From assembly GCA_963717135.1 (NCBI GenBank), contig CAVQVN010000010.1, positions 1 to 64,000 on the forward strand: DNA of 64,000 nucleotides. The letters are read 5' to 3'. Source of the stretch: UBA4744 sp963717135. Lineage in GTDB: Bacteria > Actinomycetota > Acidimicrobiia > Spongiisociales > UBA4744. Both the position numbers and the translations under genes were made by a program. Below, in pieces: positions 35,127 through 44,768 of the stretch; the first letter of the stretch is position 1, and each line of letters begins with the position of its first letter. Below the pieces are notes generated by a model. The model did no database searches. It was not told the origin of the DNA and saw only the letters and a list, made by a program, of their open reading frames with translations.

Positions 35127-35953
35127 TCACGAACCTCCGGGACATCCCGACCATACAGACGAACGAGATCACACGCGGCTTCCACGTCGTGCACCCGGAT
35201 GACGTCGGCGCCGTATTCCAGTGCCAGGGTGATGTAGGCCATCACCCGGGGATATTCGCGCTTTCGAGGAACCGGGACCAGCACCGGATGGCCCAGCCGT
35301 CTCAGATGGCCGAGCCCCCGAATGACCTGCATCTGCTGGAGGGTGTACCGACGGTAGTCGCTGCGGTAGTTGATCGATAGACCGGGATCAAGCAGCACGT
35401 CGGTGATCCCGTCGGCGGCTAGTTGAGTGAGACGATCACCCAATCGGTCGGCCACGGCGACCGCCTTTTCATCGGAGAATTCCATCGAGCCCACTTCCAA
35501 CGGATTGGCACCTTCGATGTACATCACAACTGCAGGTATCGCCGCTTCCCGAACCACCTCGACCATCGTCGGGTCCTGGAGTCCACCCGTGTCGTTGATC
35601 AGGGCGGCCCCGGTGCGCGCCGCGGCCGAGGCGACCTCGGGTTTCCAGGTGTCGACCGCGACGACGAATCCGTCGGCTACCAGGACCTCCAACGCCGGAA
35701 GCAACCTGTTCAGCTCCTCATCGACCGACAGTTCGGCATTCTCGAAGTGCGAGGACTGGGCGCCAAGATCGATGATCGAGGCTCCAACCTGCCGGTAGTC
35801 GCGGGCCAGGCGCAGCGCGTCGCCGGCCGACTTTGCCACCGTATGCTGATTGCGCGACTCGGGTGACACGTTGATAACACCCATCACGTAGGTCTTGTCA
35901 CCGGGGAAATCGAAACGGCGGCCGGCCGCCTCAAAACTTGCTACGGGTTTCAT
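35123..35953 (-). CDS. Dihydropteroate synthase-like protein with divergent substrate loops
   Basis: A 276-residue TIM-barrel pterin-binding protein. Conserved positions include MGVINVSP, VAVDTWKPEVA, INDTGG, DPGL and RVHDV. However, loop 1 (normally TPDSFSDGG) reads SPESRNQHT, and loop 2 (normally GGESTRPG) reads GAQSSHFENAE. These loops bind the p-aminobenzoate side, so true FolP activity is doubtful; a related pterin-binding role is possible. It is coupled to holA by a 4-nt overlap and lies downstream of comEC. Confidence 0.75.
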   Translation of the reverse strand: MKPVASFEAAGRRFDFPGDKTYVMGVINVSPESRNQHTVAKSAGDALRLARDYRQVGASIIDLGAQSSHFENAELSVDEELNRLLPALEVLVADGFVVAVDTWKPEVASAAARTGAALINDTGGLQDPTMVEVVREAAIPAVVMYIEGANPLEVGSMEFSDEKAVAVADRLGDRLTQLAADGITDVLLDPGLSINYRSDYRRYTLQQMQVIRGLGHLRRLGHPVLVPVPRKREYPRVMAYITLALEYGADVIRVHDVEAACDLVRLYGRDVPEVRE

Positions 35954-36065
35954 TGCCCAAATCTGTCGATCGCGGCAGCGTAGCGGACCGGTGTGACTTC
36001 CCCGGCCGGGTCGGGAGGAGTGTCCCGGTCAACGCAGCCCGGCAAGGTTGGTCGGTGCGCCCCGG

Positions 36066-38228
36066 TCATGGATCGAGCCGAATGATGATGTCACCCTCCT
36101 CGTCCGTGCGGAGCACCTGCGCTCCGGTACCGGCCAGGGCGGCGATGACGTCCGCCGAGGGATGCCCGAAGGAATTGGGACCGACACTGACGACGGCGGT
36201 GGTCGCCTGGACCGCCTGCAGCCATCTGAGATCTGAAGTTGCCGCTCCCTGATGGGGCACCTTCAACACGTCCGCGGGCACCGTCCCGAGCTCCCGTTGG
36301 GCGATCACCTCGATGTCGCCGGGGAGGAGCACCGACCGGCCTTCCACGGTCGCTAGAAGAACCAGCGATTGATCATTGGGTGAGGCAAACCGGCGCATCG
36401 GACCCAGTACTTCCAGGTGGATACTGCCGACGTCCGCCGTCCAGCCGGCCTCCGGTACTTCCACTTTGATTCCGCGTGCTTCAGCAATAGCCACCAACTC
36501 CGTGAAGATCGGCCCGCCGTCGACAAACCCCGAGTGCCACAGCCGCCCGACCGGCACACTTTCCAAAGCCGCCACAATGCCGGATACGTGATCGGCGTGG
36601 GGATGTGACAGTACGGCCAGATCGATTCGGACGATCCCGAACCTGTGGAGTTTCCTGAGGAGTAGAACCGGATCCGGCCCACCATCGACCAGGACGGTCT
36701 CGCCGGTACTCCCCCGCAGCAGGATGGCGTCGCCCTGCCCGACATCGAAGACCACCATCGCCGGCCCGCGAAGCTGTTGGGCCGGCCACAATGTGATGCC
36801 CGCCAGGGAAACAGCGGCCACCACGGCCACCACCGGGCGTAGCGGACGCCACCCGGCCACCCCCAGAATGACGGCCACCGCCACCAGACCGCCCGGTTCC
36901 ATTTGCGGCCACGGGGCCGCCACCCGGGCAATGGCCAGCACAATGTCTGCCGCCGCCACGGCCAAATCGACCAGCGGCCTTACGCCGACGAGCAGCCCCA
37001 ATCCGCCGGATACGGTTGAGGTCAGTACCAGTGGAGCGGCCAGGAGATTGGCCAGCGGAGATACCAGCGGCACAGATCCAAAATGGGCAAGCAGCAAAGG
37101 AGCCACCGCGATCTGAGCGCTGATCGTCACTCCCAACGAAGCTGCCAGCCACCGAAACCGGGCGCCCTTGAAGATATCGGCGCCGGCGATCACTCCGACT
37201 GTGGCAGCCACAGATAGTTGGAACCCAACATCAGAACTGAGCTCCCCGGCAACCAGCAACACCCCGGCCACGGCCGCGCCCAGAGCGGACCATGGAGTGA
37301 GAGCGATACCGGCCGTCCGGCCGACGAGTATCAACCCGGCCATCGCCGAGGCCCGCAGAACCGATGGCTCCCAACGGGTGATCACCACAAACAGAGCTAA
37401 TCCGGCGATCCCCATAACAGCCCGCCGTCGAGGACCCATGGCCAGGGGCCCGGTGATCACCCACCACAGGGCCAGGAACACCGCCACATTGGAACCCGAT
37501 ACCGCCACGAAGTGGGACAACCCTGCCTGCCGCAGACGCTCTCCGTCCAGGGCAGGTAATTTCCGCACGTCACCGATCAGAAAGCCGCTGACGAGGCCCG
37601 CCGCGGGTTTGTCGCGGAATCGAACCAAACCGCCGGCCACCCGATCGCGTACCGCGTTTCCCGCCTGAAACAAGGGATCGGCAGCCGAACCGAGCGGAGT
37701 CACCCGGCGAGCGGTGATTCGACCTGCATAGGGATCTCCCCGGGCGAGGCCCGGGATCGGGCGGGCGGTTCCATCGACCTGGACTCGCTGGTGGGCGACC
37801 ACCTCGATCGGATCGGCAAGCCCGATCAGCAGAGGGGCTCCATCCCACTCGAGCCAGCTTCCTTGTTGCTGGAGGTGGGTGGGTTGCAGCAAGAACCAAT
37901 CGCCGCTGCGTCCGGGTCGGACGTCGTCGAGAGCCCACCCGGCAACCCGCACGGGCCCGTCGAGGGCGGGGGCCGACAGAATGGCCTCCTCATCCGCCAT
38001 CGCCAGTGTCCCGGAAACCGAACCTCCGACTAGACAAGCGGCCAGCACCAGCACTCCCCCGCGTCGACTCCAGGCGATTCCCGTCACGCCGATCAAGAGG
38101 GCAGCCAGAACACTCGCCCATCCGGCGATCCGGCCGGTGCCCGTCCCCACCCAAACCAGACCCCCGGCGGCCAGTGCCCACCATTCCGGACCGGAGGGAA
38201 GACGAAGACGCTCGACCGCGGATCTCAC
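36066..38228 (-). CDS. comEC: DNA-uptake channel protein ComEC/Rec2
   Basis: A 720-residue membrane protein for transport of single-stranded DNA. It has an N-terminal soluble/OB-like region, the ComEC competence membrane domain (~residues 200-470) and a C-terminal metallo-beta-lactamase domain with the SHPHADHVSG metal site and VVFDVGQGDAILL. Its start overlaps the stop of comEA (GTGA), giving a comEA-comEC operon. Competence is implied but not shown, as type IV pilus genes are not in this window. Confidence 0.92.
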   Translation of the reverse strand: MRSAVERLRLPSGPEWWALAAGGLVWVGTGTGRIAGWASVLAALLIGVTGIAWSRRGGVLVLAACLVGGSVSGTLAMADEEAILSAPALDGPVRVAGWALDDVRPGRSGDWFLLQPTHLQQQGSWLEWDGAPLLIGLADPIEVVAHQRVQVDGTARPIPGLARGDPYAGRITARRVTPLGSAADPLFQAGNAVRDRVAGGLVRFRDKPAAGLVSGFLIGDVRKLPALDGERLRQAGLSHFVAVSGSNVAVFLALWWVITGPLAMGPRRRAVMGIAGLALFVVITRWEPSVLRASAMAGLILVGRTAGIALTPWSALGAAVAGVLLVAGELSSDVGFQLSVAATVGVIAGADIFKGARFRWLAASLGVTISAQIAVAPLLLAHFGSVPLVSPLANLLAAPLVLTSTVSGGLGLLVGVRPLVDLAVAAADIVLAIARVAAPWPQMEPGGLVAVAVILGVAGWRPLRPVVAVVAAVSLAGITLWPAQQLRGPAMVVFDVGQGDAILLRGSTGETVLVDGGPDPVLLLRKLHRFGIVRIDLAVLSHPHADHVSGIVAALESVPVGRLWHSGFVDGGPIFTELVAIAEARGIKVEVPEAGWTADVGSIHLEVLGPMRRFASPNDQSLVLLATVEGRSVLLPGDIEVIAQRELGTVPADVLKVPHQGAATSDLRWLQAVQATTAVVSVGPNSFGHPSADVIAALAGTGAQVLRTDEEGDIIIRLDP

Positions 38229-38794
38229 TTCATGACCAGCGCCTCTCGCATGGCTGCCAGCTTCCCCTCACCTATCCCGGGCACATCGAGGAGATCCTCC
38301 ACGGTGGCGAACGGCCCGTGTTCCTCGCGGTAGTCGAAGATCCGTTGGGCCAGCACCGGACCAACTCCCGGCAGCTTCTCGAGATCGGCGACGGAGGCAT
38401 GATTGACGTCCACCAATCCATCGTCGCCGCTGCCGGATTGTTCCCGGATGTCCGGATCCTCGCCCTTGACCGGCACTGTGACCTGATCACCGTCGCTTAC
38501 CGGGGCCGCCAGGTTCAATAGGGAAAGATCGGCAACGGCCAGAGCGCCCCCGGCCGCCGAGATTGCGTGGGCAACCCGATCCCCCCATTTCAACGTCACC
38601 AGGCCGGGAGACCGCACGGCGCCGGCAACGTGAACGGTGATCAACGGCAACTCGGCCGGGTGGGCCTCCCCGGCCGGCCCCGTGGCAGTGATAGCCACCG
38701 GAGGGGGCTCGGCGGACGGAGCCCCCAACCAAAGACCGGCTATTCCGGCGAGACCCAGCACCGCCACTGCCGTAATTACGTGTGCCCGTTGCAC
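38225..38794 (-). CDS. comEA: Competence protein ComEA
   Basis: A 189-residue membrane-anchored DNA receptor. A single N-terminal TM (ITAVAVLGLAGIAGLWLG) is followed by a SLBB-like region (VHVAGAVRSPGLV, AISAAGGA) and two helix-hairpin-helix motifs at the C-terminus (LPGVGPVLAQRI, VPGIGEGKLAAM). It precedes comEC directly and is divergent from ppk2. Confidence 0.93.
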   Translation of the reverse strand: MQRAHVITAVAVLGLAGIAGLWLGAPSAEPPPVAITATGPAGEAHPAELPLITVHVAGAVRSPGLVTLKWGDRVAHAISAAGGALAVADLSLLNLAAPVSDGDQVTVPVKGEDPDIREQSGSGDDGLVDVNHASVADLEKLPGVGPVLAQRIFDYREEHGPFATVEDLLDVPGIGEGKLAAMREALVMK

Positions 38795-38853
38795 GACCTA
38801 CTCTCAGACTGGACATCCAGAGTCCTTGTATCAGCTGGCAGCGACGGGTTGAA

Positions 38854-38869
38854 GTAGGTTGCTACCTAC
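38854..38869. promoter_or_regulatory. Operator-like inverted repeat upstream of ppk2
   Basis: GTAGGT-TGCT-ACCTAC is a perfect 6-bp inverted repeat, 20 bp before the ppk2 start, in the comEA-ppk2 divergent gap. A possible regulator binding site or short stem; no clear -10 is visible next to it. Confidence 0.35.
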
Positions 38870-38889
38870 CCGTCTTTTGGAGGAACCGA

Positions 38890-39693
38890 ATGGATCAGTA
38901 CCGCATCAAACCGGGGACTTCCGTTGAACTCTCTCGGTGGGACCCGGCCGAACGAGAGGCGTTCGAGGGTGACAAAGACGACGCTCGAACGACCCTGAAG
39001 GATCTGAACAACCGGTTGGAAGAGCTTCAGGAACTGCTGTACGCAGAAGGCAAACACAAAATCCTCATCGTGCTCCAGGCGATGGACAGCGGAGGAAAGG
39101 ACGGCACGATCCGTCACGTGTTCGACGGCACCAATCCGCAAGGTGTCAAAGTCGCCAGCTTCAAAAAGCCAACCGACGAGGAACTAGCCCATGATTATCT
39201 CTGGCGGATCCACCAGCACACACCGGGCTCCGGGGAAATAACGATCTTCAATCGGAGCCACTACGAAGACGTGCTGGTGGTCCGGGTTCACGATCTGGTG
39301 CCACCCGAGGTATGGGGCCGGCGCTACGACCATATCAACTCCTTCGAGAAGCTTCTGGCCGATGAAGGAACCACAATCCTGAAGTTCTACCTCCATATCT
39401 CCAAGGACGAGCAGAAGAAGCGGCTTCAGGCTCGTTTGGACGAGCCGCACAAGAGGTGGAAATTCGCCAAAGGAGATCTGGCCGAACGAGCCCGTTGGGA
39501 CGACTACATCCGAGCGTTCGAGGCGGCGCTGTCGAAGACGAGCACCGAATGGGCGCCCTGGTACGTGATCCCTGCCGACCGGAAGTGGTACCGGAATCTG
39601 CTGATCTCCAAGATCCTGGTCGAGACTCTGGAGGGCCTGGAGATGACCTACCCCGAACCAGAAGAGGACCTGGAAGGCCTCGTGATCGAGTAA
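38890..39693 (+). CDS. Polyphosphate kinase 2 family phosphotransferase
   Basis: A 267-residue PPK2 protein that moves phosphate between polyphosphate and nucleotides. ATG 38890 follows GGAGG by 6 nt. Walker A MDSGGKDGT, the IFNRSHYEDVLVVRVH motif and the lid region (KKRLQARLDEPHKRWKF) are complete. Single-domain length favours nucleotide phosphorylation from polyP; the substrate (AMP or ADP) cannot be told from the motifs alone. Divergent from comEA. Confidence 0.9.
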   Translation: MDQYRIKPGTSVELSRWDPAEREAFEGDKDDARTTLKDLNNRLEELQELLYAEGKHKILIVLQAMDSGGKDGTIRHVFDGTNPQGVKVASFKKPTDEELAHDYLWRIHQHTPGSGEITIFNRSHYEDVLVVRVHDLVPPEVWGRRYDHINSFEKLLADEGTTILKFYLHISKDEQKKRLQARLDEPHKRWKFAKGDLAERARWDDYIRAFEAALSKTSTEWAPWYVIPADRKWYRNLLISKILVETLEGLEMTYPEPEEDLEGLVIE

Positions 39694-39792
39694 CCGCAGG
39701 AGCAACGGCGACCACCGTTCTGGCCTGATGATCGTCGCATGAGGCCTGACGCTTGATGTTGTTTCAACCCTGATGCTCTGACGGTGGCGCCC

Positions 39793-40545
39793 GGTCTTCT
39801 CTGGTTCTAGAGGCTCCACCGTCTAGTCGGGTGGGTGTTCTTTTGCATCGAGGGAACGATTCACCTCATTGACCGGGCAGTTCGTGGGCCTCTCCCGCCG
39901 GCGCGAGAGGGTGGCTCTTCTCGGACAGCGGACCGCGGACAGCTGTTTGTTGCTTGATGCTTTTTACTTGTTGGTCTTCTCTGCTCTGGAAGGTTTCGCC
40001 GTCTGGTCGGATGGGTGTTCTTTCACATCGAGGGAACAATCCAACTCGGTGGTCCGGACGGTCGAGAACCTCTCCCGCTGGCGGGAGAGGCTTCGCCGCT
40101 GATAGTCCCCCTGCCAGGGGGAAGGTACCGTCGCCGATAGGCGAGGGTAGGGGGTCAGGCGGCGGTGCGAAGCGGGTGGCTCTTCTCGGACAGCGGACAG
40201 CGGACAGCGGATAGCCGTTTCTTACTTGTTGCTTGGTGGTCTTCTCTGCTCTGGAAGTTTTCGCCGTCTGGCCGGTGGGTGTTCTTTTCACATCGAGGGA
40301 ACGATCCACCTTCGTGTCCGGACGGTCGTGAGCCTCTCCCGCCGGCGGGAGAGGCGCGCCGCCGCCGGAGGTGGCGGTGCGGAGAGGGTGCAAGAACGAT
40401 CCGCCAAGCCTCCACCCTTTCATCTCGAGGTAACCGACCACCTTGCTGGCTGGTTGCTTGCTGCTTGCTGCTTGATGCTTGCCTCTGGCGGCGGAGCGGA
40501 GAGGGTGACTCTTCTCGGACCGCGGATAGCGGATAGCTGCTGTTT
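39793..40545. repeat. Three ~180-310-bp imperfect repeats with hairpins and heptamer tails
   Basis: Copies begin at 39793, 39973 and 40238 with GGTCTTCTCTG. Each continues through a GTGGGTGTTC or ATGGGTGTTC block, an ATCGAGGGAAC block, an inverted repeat like CCTCTCCCGC/GCGGGAGAGG, then CTCTTCTCGGA and a heptamer tract of CGGACAG/CGGATAG/CGGACCG (39922-39942, 40187-40214, 40516-40536). Copy B has an extra hairpin-rich insert (40100-40165) and copy C an insert near 40390-40450 plus a TGCTTGC heptamer run (40455-40482). No coding function is seen. Confidence 0.85.
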
Positions 40546-40606
40546 GTTGGGGGTTGCTGGTGTTAGTTCGCTGTTTTGTGTCACACCCGGACGGTATGTT
40601 CAGGTT

Positions 40607-41713
40607 ATGGAAACGGAAGCGACCATCGATCAGCTCGAACAGCTTTTAGTTGACGACGAAGCTCACATCGCTCGGTTGCGGGCCCGCCAGATGGTCGCCC
40701 TCCAAGCGTTGGACATCGCGCAAGTCGCATTGATGGACGGATCGAGGACTTTGTGCGAGTGGGTGGCGGCCCGCCTGGACCTAACCCCCGACACTGCCCA
40801 GAAACTCACCCAAACCGCCGTCCGTCTCACCGACCAACCCTCCCTGGCGGAAGAGCTGGCGGCGGGGCGGGTCACCTTCGATCGGATAGTCGAAGAGTCC
40901 CGCCTGGTTTCCTCGGGGGCTTCTTCTGAGCTGGTAGCCCAATCCCGGGGTTGGGATCTGGTCGGGATACGACGGATGGTGGCCCGCCACCAACCGATCA
41001 GCCGCTCAGGCGAACAAGACCTGTTCTCGGGTCGGTTCCTCTCCATCCAACCCACCTTGGATCAAACCTCCTACAAACTATGGGGACAGTTCCCCGGGAT
41101 CGACGGCCAACTCATCGAACAAGCCCTCACCACCCGAGCCGACCAATACCCGCCCCTCCCCAACGGCCGGCGGTGTCCCCGAACCCAACGCCAAGCCGAC
41201 GCGCTGGTCTCCATCGCCCAAGACTCCCTCGACCAAACCCCCACCGCCACCCCCACGTCAGCCCCGATGGTGTCGATCTTCCTCGACGCCCACCAAGCCG
41301 CTACCTCTAACGGGGAAACCGGAGCCACCCTCGCTACCGGACCCCGAGTAGGGCCGCTCACCTTGGAACAGATCCTCTGCGACGGCCAAGTCGAAATCCT
41401 TATGACCTCCCCCAATGGCAGCCCCCTCACCATCGGACCCACCACCCGCACCATCCCCCCCAAACTGAGAAGATTCATCCTCCACCGCGACGGCGGTATG
41501 TGCACCATCGCCGGGTGCCGATCCCGCTACCGGCTCCAACCCCACCACATCACCCCCCGCAGCCAAGGCGGAACCCACCACCCCTCAAACCTCACCACCC
41601 TCTGCTGGTACCACCATCATGTGGTCATCCACCGCCACGGCCACCAAATCGACCCCCACTCCCCACCCCAACGACGACGCTTCCTCAAACCCCAAACCCG
41701 CCCACCACCCTGA
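40607..41713 (+). CDS. DUF222/HNH endonuclease (13E12 repeat family)
   Basis: A 368-residue protein from ATG 40607. The N-terminal DUF222 helical region is followed by a C-terminal HNH nuclease (MCTIAGC...LQPHHITPRSQGG, NLTTLCWYHH). Members occur in many copies in Actinobacteria and their role is unknown; mobility like homing nucleases has been suggested. The upstream 0.8 kb is entirely repetitive (39793-40545). Codons in the C-terminal third are strongly C-rich (CCC, ACC runs), unlike neighbours. Confidence 0.85.
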   Translation: METEATIDQLEQLLVDDEAHIARLRARQMVALQALDIAQVALMDGSRTLCEWVAARLDLTPDTAQKLTQTAVRLTDQPSLAEELAAGRVTFDRIVEESRLVSSGASSELVAQSRGWDLVGIRRMVARHQPISRSGEQDLFSGRFLSIQPTLDQTSYKLWGQFPGIDGQLIEQALTTRADQYPPLPNGRRCPRTQRQADALVSIAQDSLDQTPTATPTSAPMVSIFLDAHQAATSNGETGATLATGPRVGPLTLEQILCDGQVEILMTSPNGSPLTIGPTTRTIPPKLRRFILHRDGGMCTIAGCRSRYRLQPHHITPRSQGGTHHPSNLTTLCWYHHHVVIHRHGHQIDPHSPPQRRRFLKPQTRPPP

Positions 41714-41879
41714 GCTGCATGCCAGCAGCTTCAGCCTCCACATCATCCACCCGAAACCTGAACCACCCCACCCTCAGCGGGGGTTTCGACGCGCCCGACC
41801 GGCCACCCAGTGGGCGAACCCACGCCGTAGTCTTCTCAGCAATGAACTGGAGACAGCGCTGAGCAACGATGCCGAAGCT

Positions 41880-42485
41880 ATGGCCGCCGTGGTCAAGACC
41901 ATTCATCCGCGTCTAAGCGATGTTGGGTTTCGCAAGCGTCGACACACGTTCAATCGATCTGCCGAACCGGGCATCATCCAGGTCATCAATTTCCAGATGG
42001 GACAAAGATCGCTGCAAGGCAAATTCACCATCAACTTCGGAATAGCGGTTGAAGAGGCTTGGTCGCTGAGAAGACACGACCCCACCGGGCAGTTCCCTGC
42101 ATTCGTCAACGAATACGATTGCGAATTCCGTCAAAGACTGAGTCAGCTCCGGGGCGAGCCAAGGGACATTTGGTGGGATCTTCGCCGTCCGACCAAAAGC
42201 CTCTCGGCCGAGATCGGTGACATAGTCCTCGGGGAAGGCACCACCTGGCTGGAAGCCCGGGCCACTCGTGAGAGACTCCTCGCCATATGGCGGACAGGCG
42301 GGTCAGTCGCCCTGCCCAGCCCAACGCCGTTGCCTATCGTGGCGATCCTCAGTCATCTGAACCGCTTTGACGAGGCCGCAGCGACCCTGCGCAGGTATTA
42401 CGGAGGAATCGCCCAGGTCTCTCACCAATCGTACGTCCGCGAGCTCGGTCGCCATTTGGGAATCGACCTACCCGCCCCTTCTTGA
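41880..42485 (+). CDS. DUF4304 domain protein
   Basis: A 201-residue protein. The conserved part is KTIHPRLSDVGFRKRRHTFNR, followed by GIIQVINFQMGQ and FTINFGIAV, matching DUF4304, a domain of unknown function common near mobile or toxin-related genes. The start at ATG 41880 is uncertain, as no strong RBS is seen and in-frame codons extend upstream through the end of the HNH gene (other frame). The last gene before the convergent beta-glucosidase. Confidence 0.6.
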   Translation: MAAVVKTIHPRLSDVGFRKRRHTFNRSAEPGIIQVINFQMGQRSLQGKFTINFGIAVEEAWSLRRHDPTGQFPAFVNEYDCEFRQRLSQLRGEPRDIWWDLRRPTKSLSAEIGDIVLGEGTTWLEARATRERLLAIWRTGGSVALPSPTPLPIVAILSHLNRFDEAAATLRRYYGGIAQVSHQSYVRELGRHLGIDLPAPS

Positions 42486-42496
42486 AGGGCGACCGC

Positions 42497-43855
42497 CTAA
42501 GCCCGATTGGCTTCGATCACGTCTGCGTACCAGCGGAAGCTCTCCTTGGGAACCCGTTCCCCCGTGACATGGTCCACCCAGACCAACCCGAATCGTTGCG
42601 AATAGGCCAGCGACCATTCGAAATTGTCGAGCAGGCTCCATACGAAATAGCCGTCTATCGGTACCCCCCGGTCAATTGCGGCTCGTACCGCAACCAGGTG
42701 TTGATATAGATAATCGATCCGCCGCTGATCCCGCACCGTGCCGTCGGACCCTGGACCATCACCGAAGCTCGCACCGTTCTCGGTTATCACTATCTTGGGA
42801 GGTTGGTACTCATCGTTGATCCGAACCAAGAACTCAGTCAAAGCATCCGGGGTGATTCTCCAGCCCATCTCAGTGAAGCCGGGCGGTGGATGAGGCCCCG
42901 GGGCAATCCCCGTGGACTCGGTCTCATCGCTACCGGCGGCGGCCGTCAGGCTCGTGTAGTAGTTGACGCCGAGGAAATCAATGGGGACGCCGATCTCGTC
43001 GACATCCCCGGGCATCTCAAACGGAGGCCGCGACGATTGAAAGCGACCTCGTTCTCGATAGCCGGCAACCATATCTTGGGGGTAGCCGCGGCCGAATACC
43101 GGATCGAAGAACCAACGATTGCGGAACCCGTCGAAGTGACGCTGAGCGTCTACATCGGCCGGGGCGCCGGAAGCCGGTGTCGACGGGCGACAGTCGAGGG
43201 CTATCCCTACTTCGGATCCGACCGAGTTGGCTCGAATCACCGGGACCGCCCGGCCGTGGGACAGAAGCAGGTGGTGACCGGCCGCCAGTGCCGCTTCCCA
43301 TTCCCGCAGCCCGGGAGCATGAACGCCTTCAAGATGGCCGGCGAAGGCAGCCACCCATGGTTCGTTTTGAGTAATCCAATGCTTCACGCGATCGCCGAGC
43401 GCGGCGCTCACCACATCCGCGTAACGCACGAAGGCGTCGACCGTTTCTCGATTTCGCCAACCGCCGCGATCCTCCAGCGCTTGTGGCAAATCCCAGTGAT
43501 ACAACGTGACCCAGGGAGCAATCTCCACAGCCAGAAGCTCGTCGACGAGGCGATCGTAGAAGCTGAGACCGGCCGGATTGGTGTTTCCCACGCCTTCGGG
43601 GAGAAGACGCGTCCAGGCGATCGAGAACCGGTATGCAGTGACCCCGAGTTCGGCCATCAATCGAATGTCCTCGCTCCAGCGGTTGTAGTGATCGCAGGCC
43701 ACCTCCCCCGTCTCGTTTCCGAGGATCTTTCCCGGCGTGTGGGCGAATCGATCCCAGATCGACTCACCCTTGCCCCCGGCGTGCCGGCCACCTTCGATCT
43801 GGTATGCCGAAGTACCCACTCCCCATTGGAACCCTGTGGGCATAGAGATAGCCAT
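42497..43855 (-). CDS. Beta-glucosidase, glycoside hydrolase family 1
   Basis: A 452-residue GH1 enzyme that cleaves beta-glucosides by a retaining mechanism. The N-terminal FQWGVGTSAYQIEGG, acid/base Glu in TQNEPW (residue ~165) and nucleophile Glu in VITENGASF (~355) are present. ATG 43855 is used; ATG 43843 is possible. No signal peptide, so it is cytosolic. It lies 52 bp downstream of lgt, and could process sugars brought in by the importer at 11.4-15 kb, though they are not linked. Confidence 0.93.
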   Translation of the reverse strand: MAISMPTGFQWGVGTSAYQIEGGRHAGGKGESIWDRFAHTPGKILGNETGEVACDHYNRWSEDIRLMAELGVTAYRFSIAWTRLLPEGVGNTNPAGLSFYDRLVDELLAVEIAPWVTLYHWDLPQALEDRGGWRNRETVDAFVRYADVVSAALGDRVKHWITQNEPWVAAFAGHLEGVHAPGLREWEAALAAGHHLLLSHGRAVPVIRANSVGSEVGIALDCRPSTPASGAPADVDAQRHFDGFRNRWFFDPVFGRGYPQDMVAGYRERGRFQSSRPPFEMPGDVDEIGVPIDFLGVNYYTSLTAAAGSDETESTGIAPGPHPPPGFTEMGWRITPDALTEFLVRINDEYQPPKIVITENGASFGDGPGSDGTVRDQRRIDYLYQHLVAVRAAIDRGVPIDGYFVWSLLDNFEWSLAYSQRFGLVWVDHVTGERVPKESFRWYADVIEANRA

Positions 43856-43907
43856 CAGCTCACTGTAGACCGGTGTCCAGTTGTGACCACCCGAAGCGCG
43901 CTTTGTC

Positions 43908-44720
43908 TCAAACTGACTGGGCGGTGTCGACCGGCTTTCGCTGCCTGACAACGAGAATCGCCGCCGAGACCAGCACCGCGACGGCGGCGAATAGCTGGTT
44001 GGCACGCAACCCCATCACGAGGGTGGCGCTATCGGTGCGGATGAACTCGAGTACAAAGCGGGCAATACCGTACATGATGACGTAGACCAGGAACAGATTG
44101 CCCCGGCGTAGATCAAAGCGTCTTTCGGCCCACAGCACGACCGGGATGACAATTGCCAGGTTCCACAGGCTTTCGTAGAGGAATACCGGGTGGAAAGTAG
44201 CCGAATCGGCATACTCGGACGGTCGGAAACGTTCGGCGATCTCGACTGCCCAGGGCAGATCGGAGGGAGTGCCGAACAGCTCCTGATTGAAGTAATTGCC
44301 CCATCTCCCGATTGCTTGAGCCAGGGGAATGCCGACGGCGGCCGCATCGAGGATCATCGGCACGTTGCCGTTGTTTCGCCGCACCAGCCACACGCCGACG
44401 ATCACCCCGGCGGTGAGCCCCCCGTAGAGGGCCAGTCCGCCCTCCCAGATGGCAAACAACCGCCAGAAGCCTCGATCGGTGATCTCGCTGAAACGCGGGG
44501 CAACGTAGGCGATCCGGGCCCCGAGAACCCCGGCGACGACTGCCCACACGAGGAGCTTTTCGGCGATGGCAGTGTCACCGCCCATCCGCCCGTACCGGCG
44601 GGTGGTGACGATGATCGAAACCACCACCCCGATACCGATCATCAGCCCATAGAAATGTATGTCGAGGGGCCCGATCTCGATGATGTTGGTTGAGGGTGAC
44701 GGGATGGACGCGAAGAGCAT
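43908..44720 (-). CDS. lgt: Prolipoprotein diacylglyceryl transferase
   Basis: A 270-residue membrane enzyme that adds diacylglycerol to lipobox cysteines. The Lgt signature GRWGNYFNQELFG (residues ~138-150) is exact and seven TM helices are expected. In this window at least four predicted lipoproteins (sugar-binding protein, serpin, 53.3-kb protein, beta-propeller protein) would be its substrates. The gene is followed by the GH1 gene. Confidence 0.95.
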   Translation of the reverse strand: MLFASIPSPSTNIIEIGPLDIHFYGLMIGIGVVVSIIVTTRRYGRMGGDTAIAEKLLVWAVVAGVLGARIAYVAPRFSEITDRGFWRLFAIWEGGLALYGGLTAGVIVGVWLVRRNNGNVPMILDAAAVGIPLAQAIGRWGNYFNQELFGTPSDLPWAVEIAERFRPSEYADSATFHPVFLYESLWNLAIVIPVVLWAERRFDLRRGNLFLVYVIMYGIARFVLEFIRTDSATLVMGLRANQLFAAVAVLVSAAILVVRQRKPVDTAQSV

Positions 44721-44768
44721 TGCCGGGCAACGGTAATCGACATGAGGAGTTGAGTGGAGGCGAATGTC

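Noticed and set aside
40226..40606. Longer start for the HNH gene
   Set aside because: The upstream frame runs through the triplicated repeat; ATG 40607 fits the DUF222 family start.
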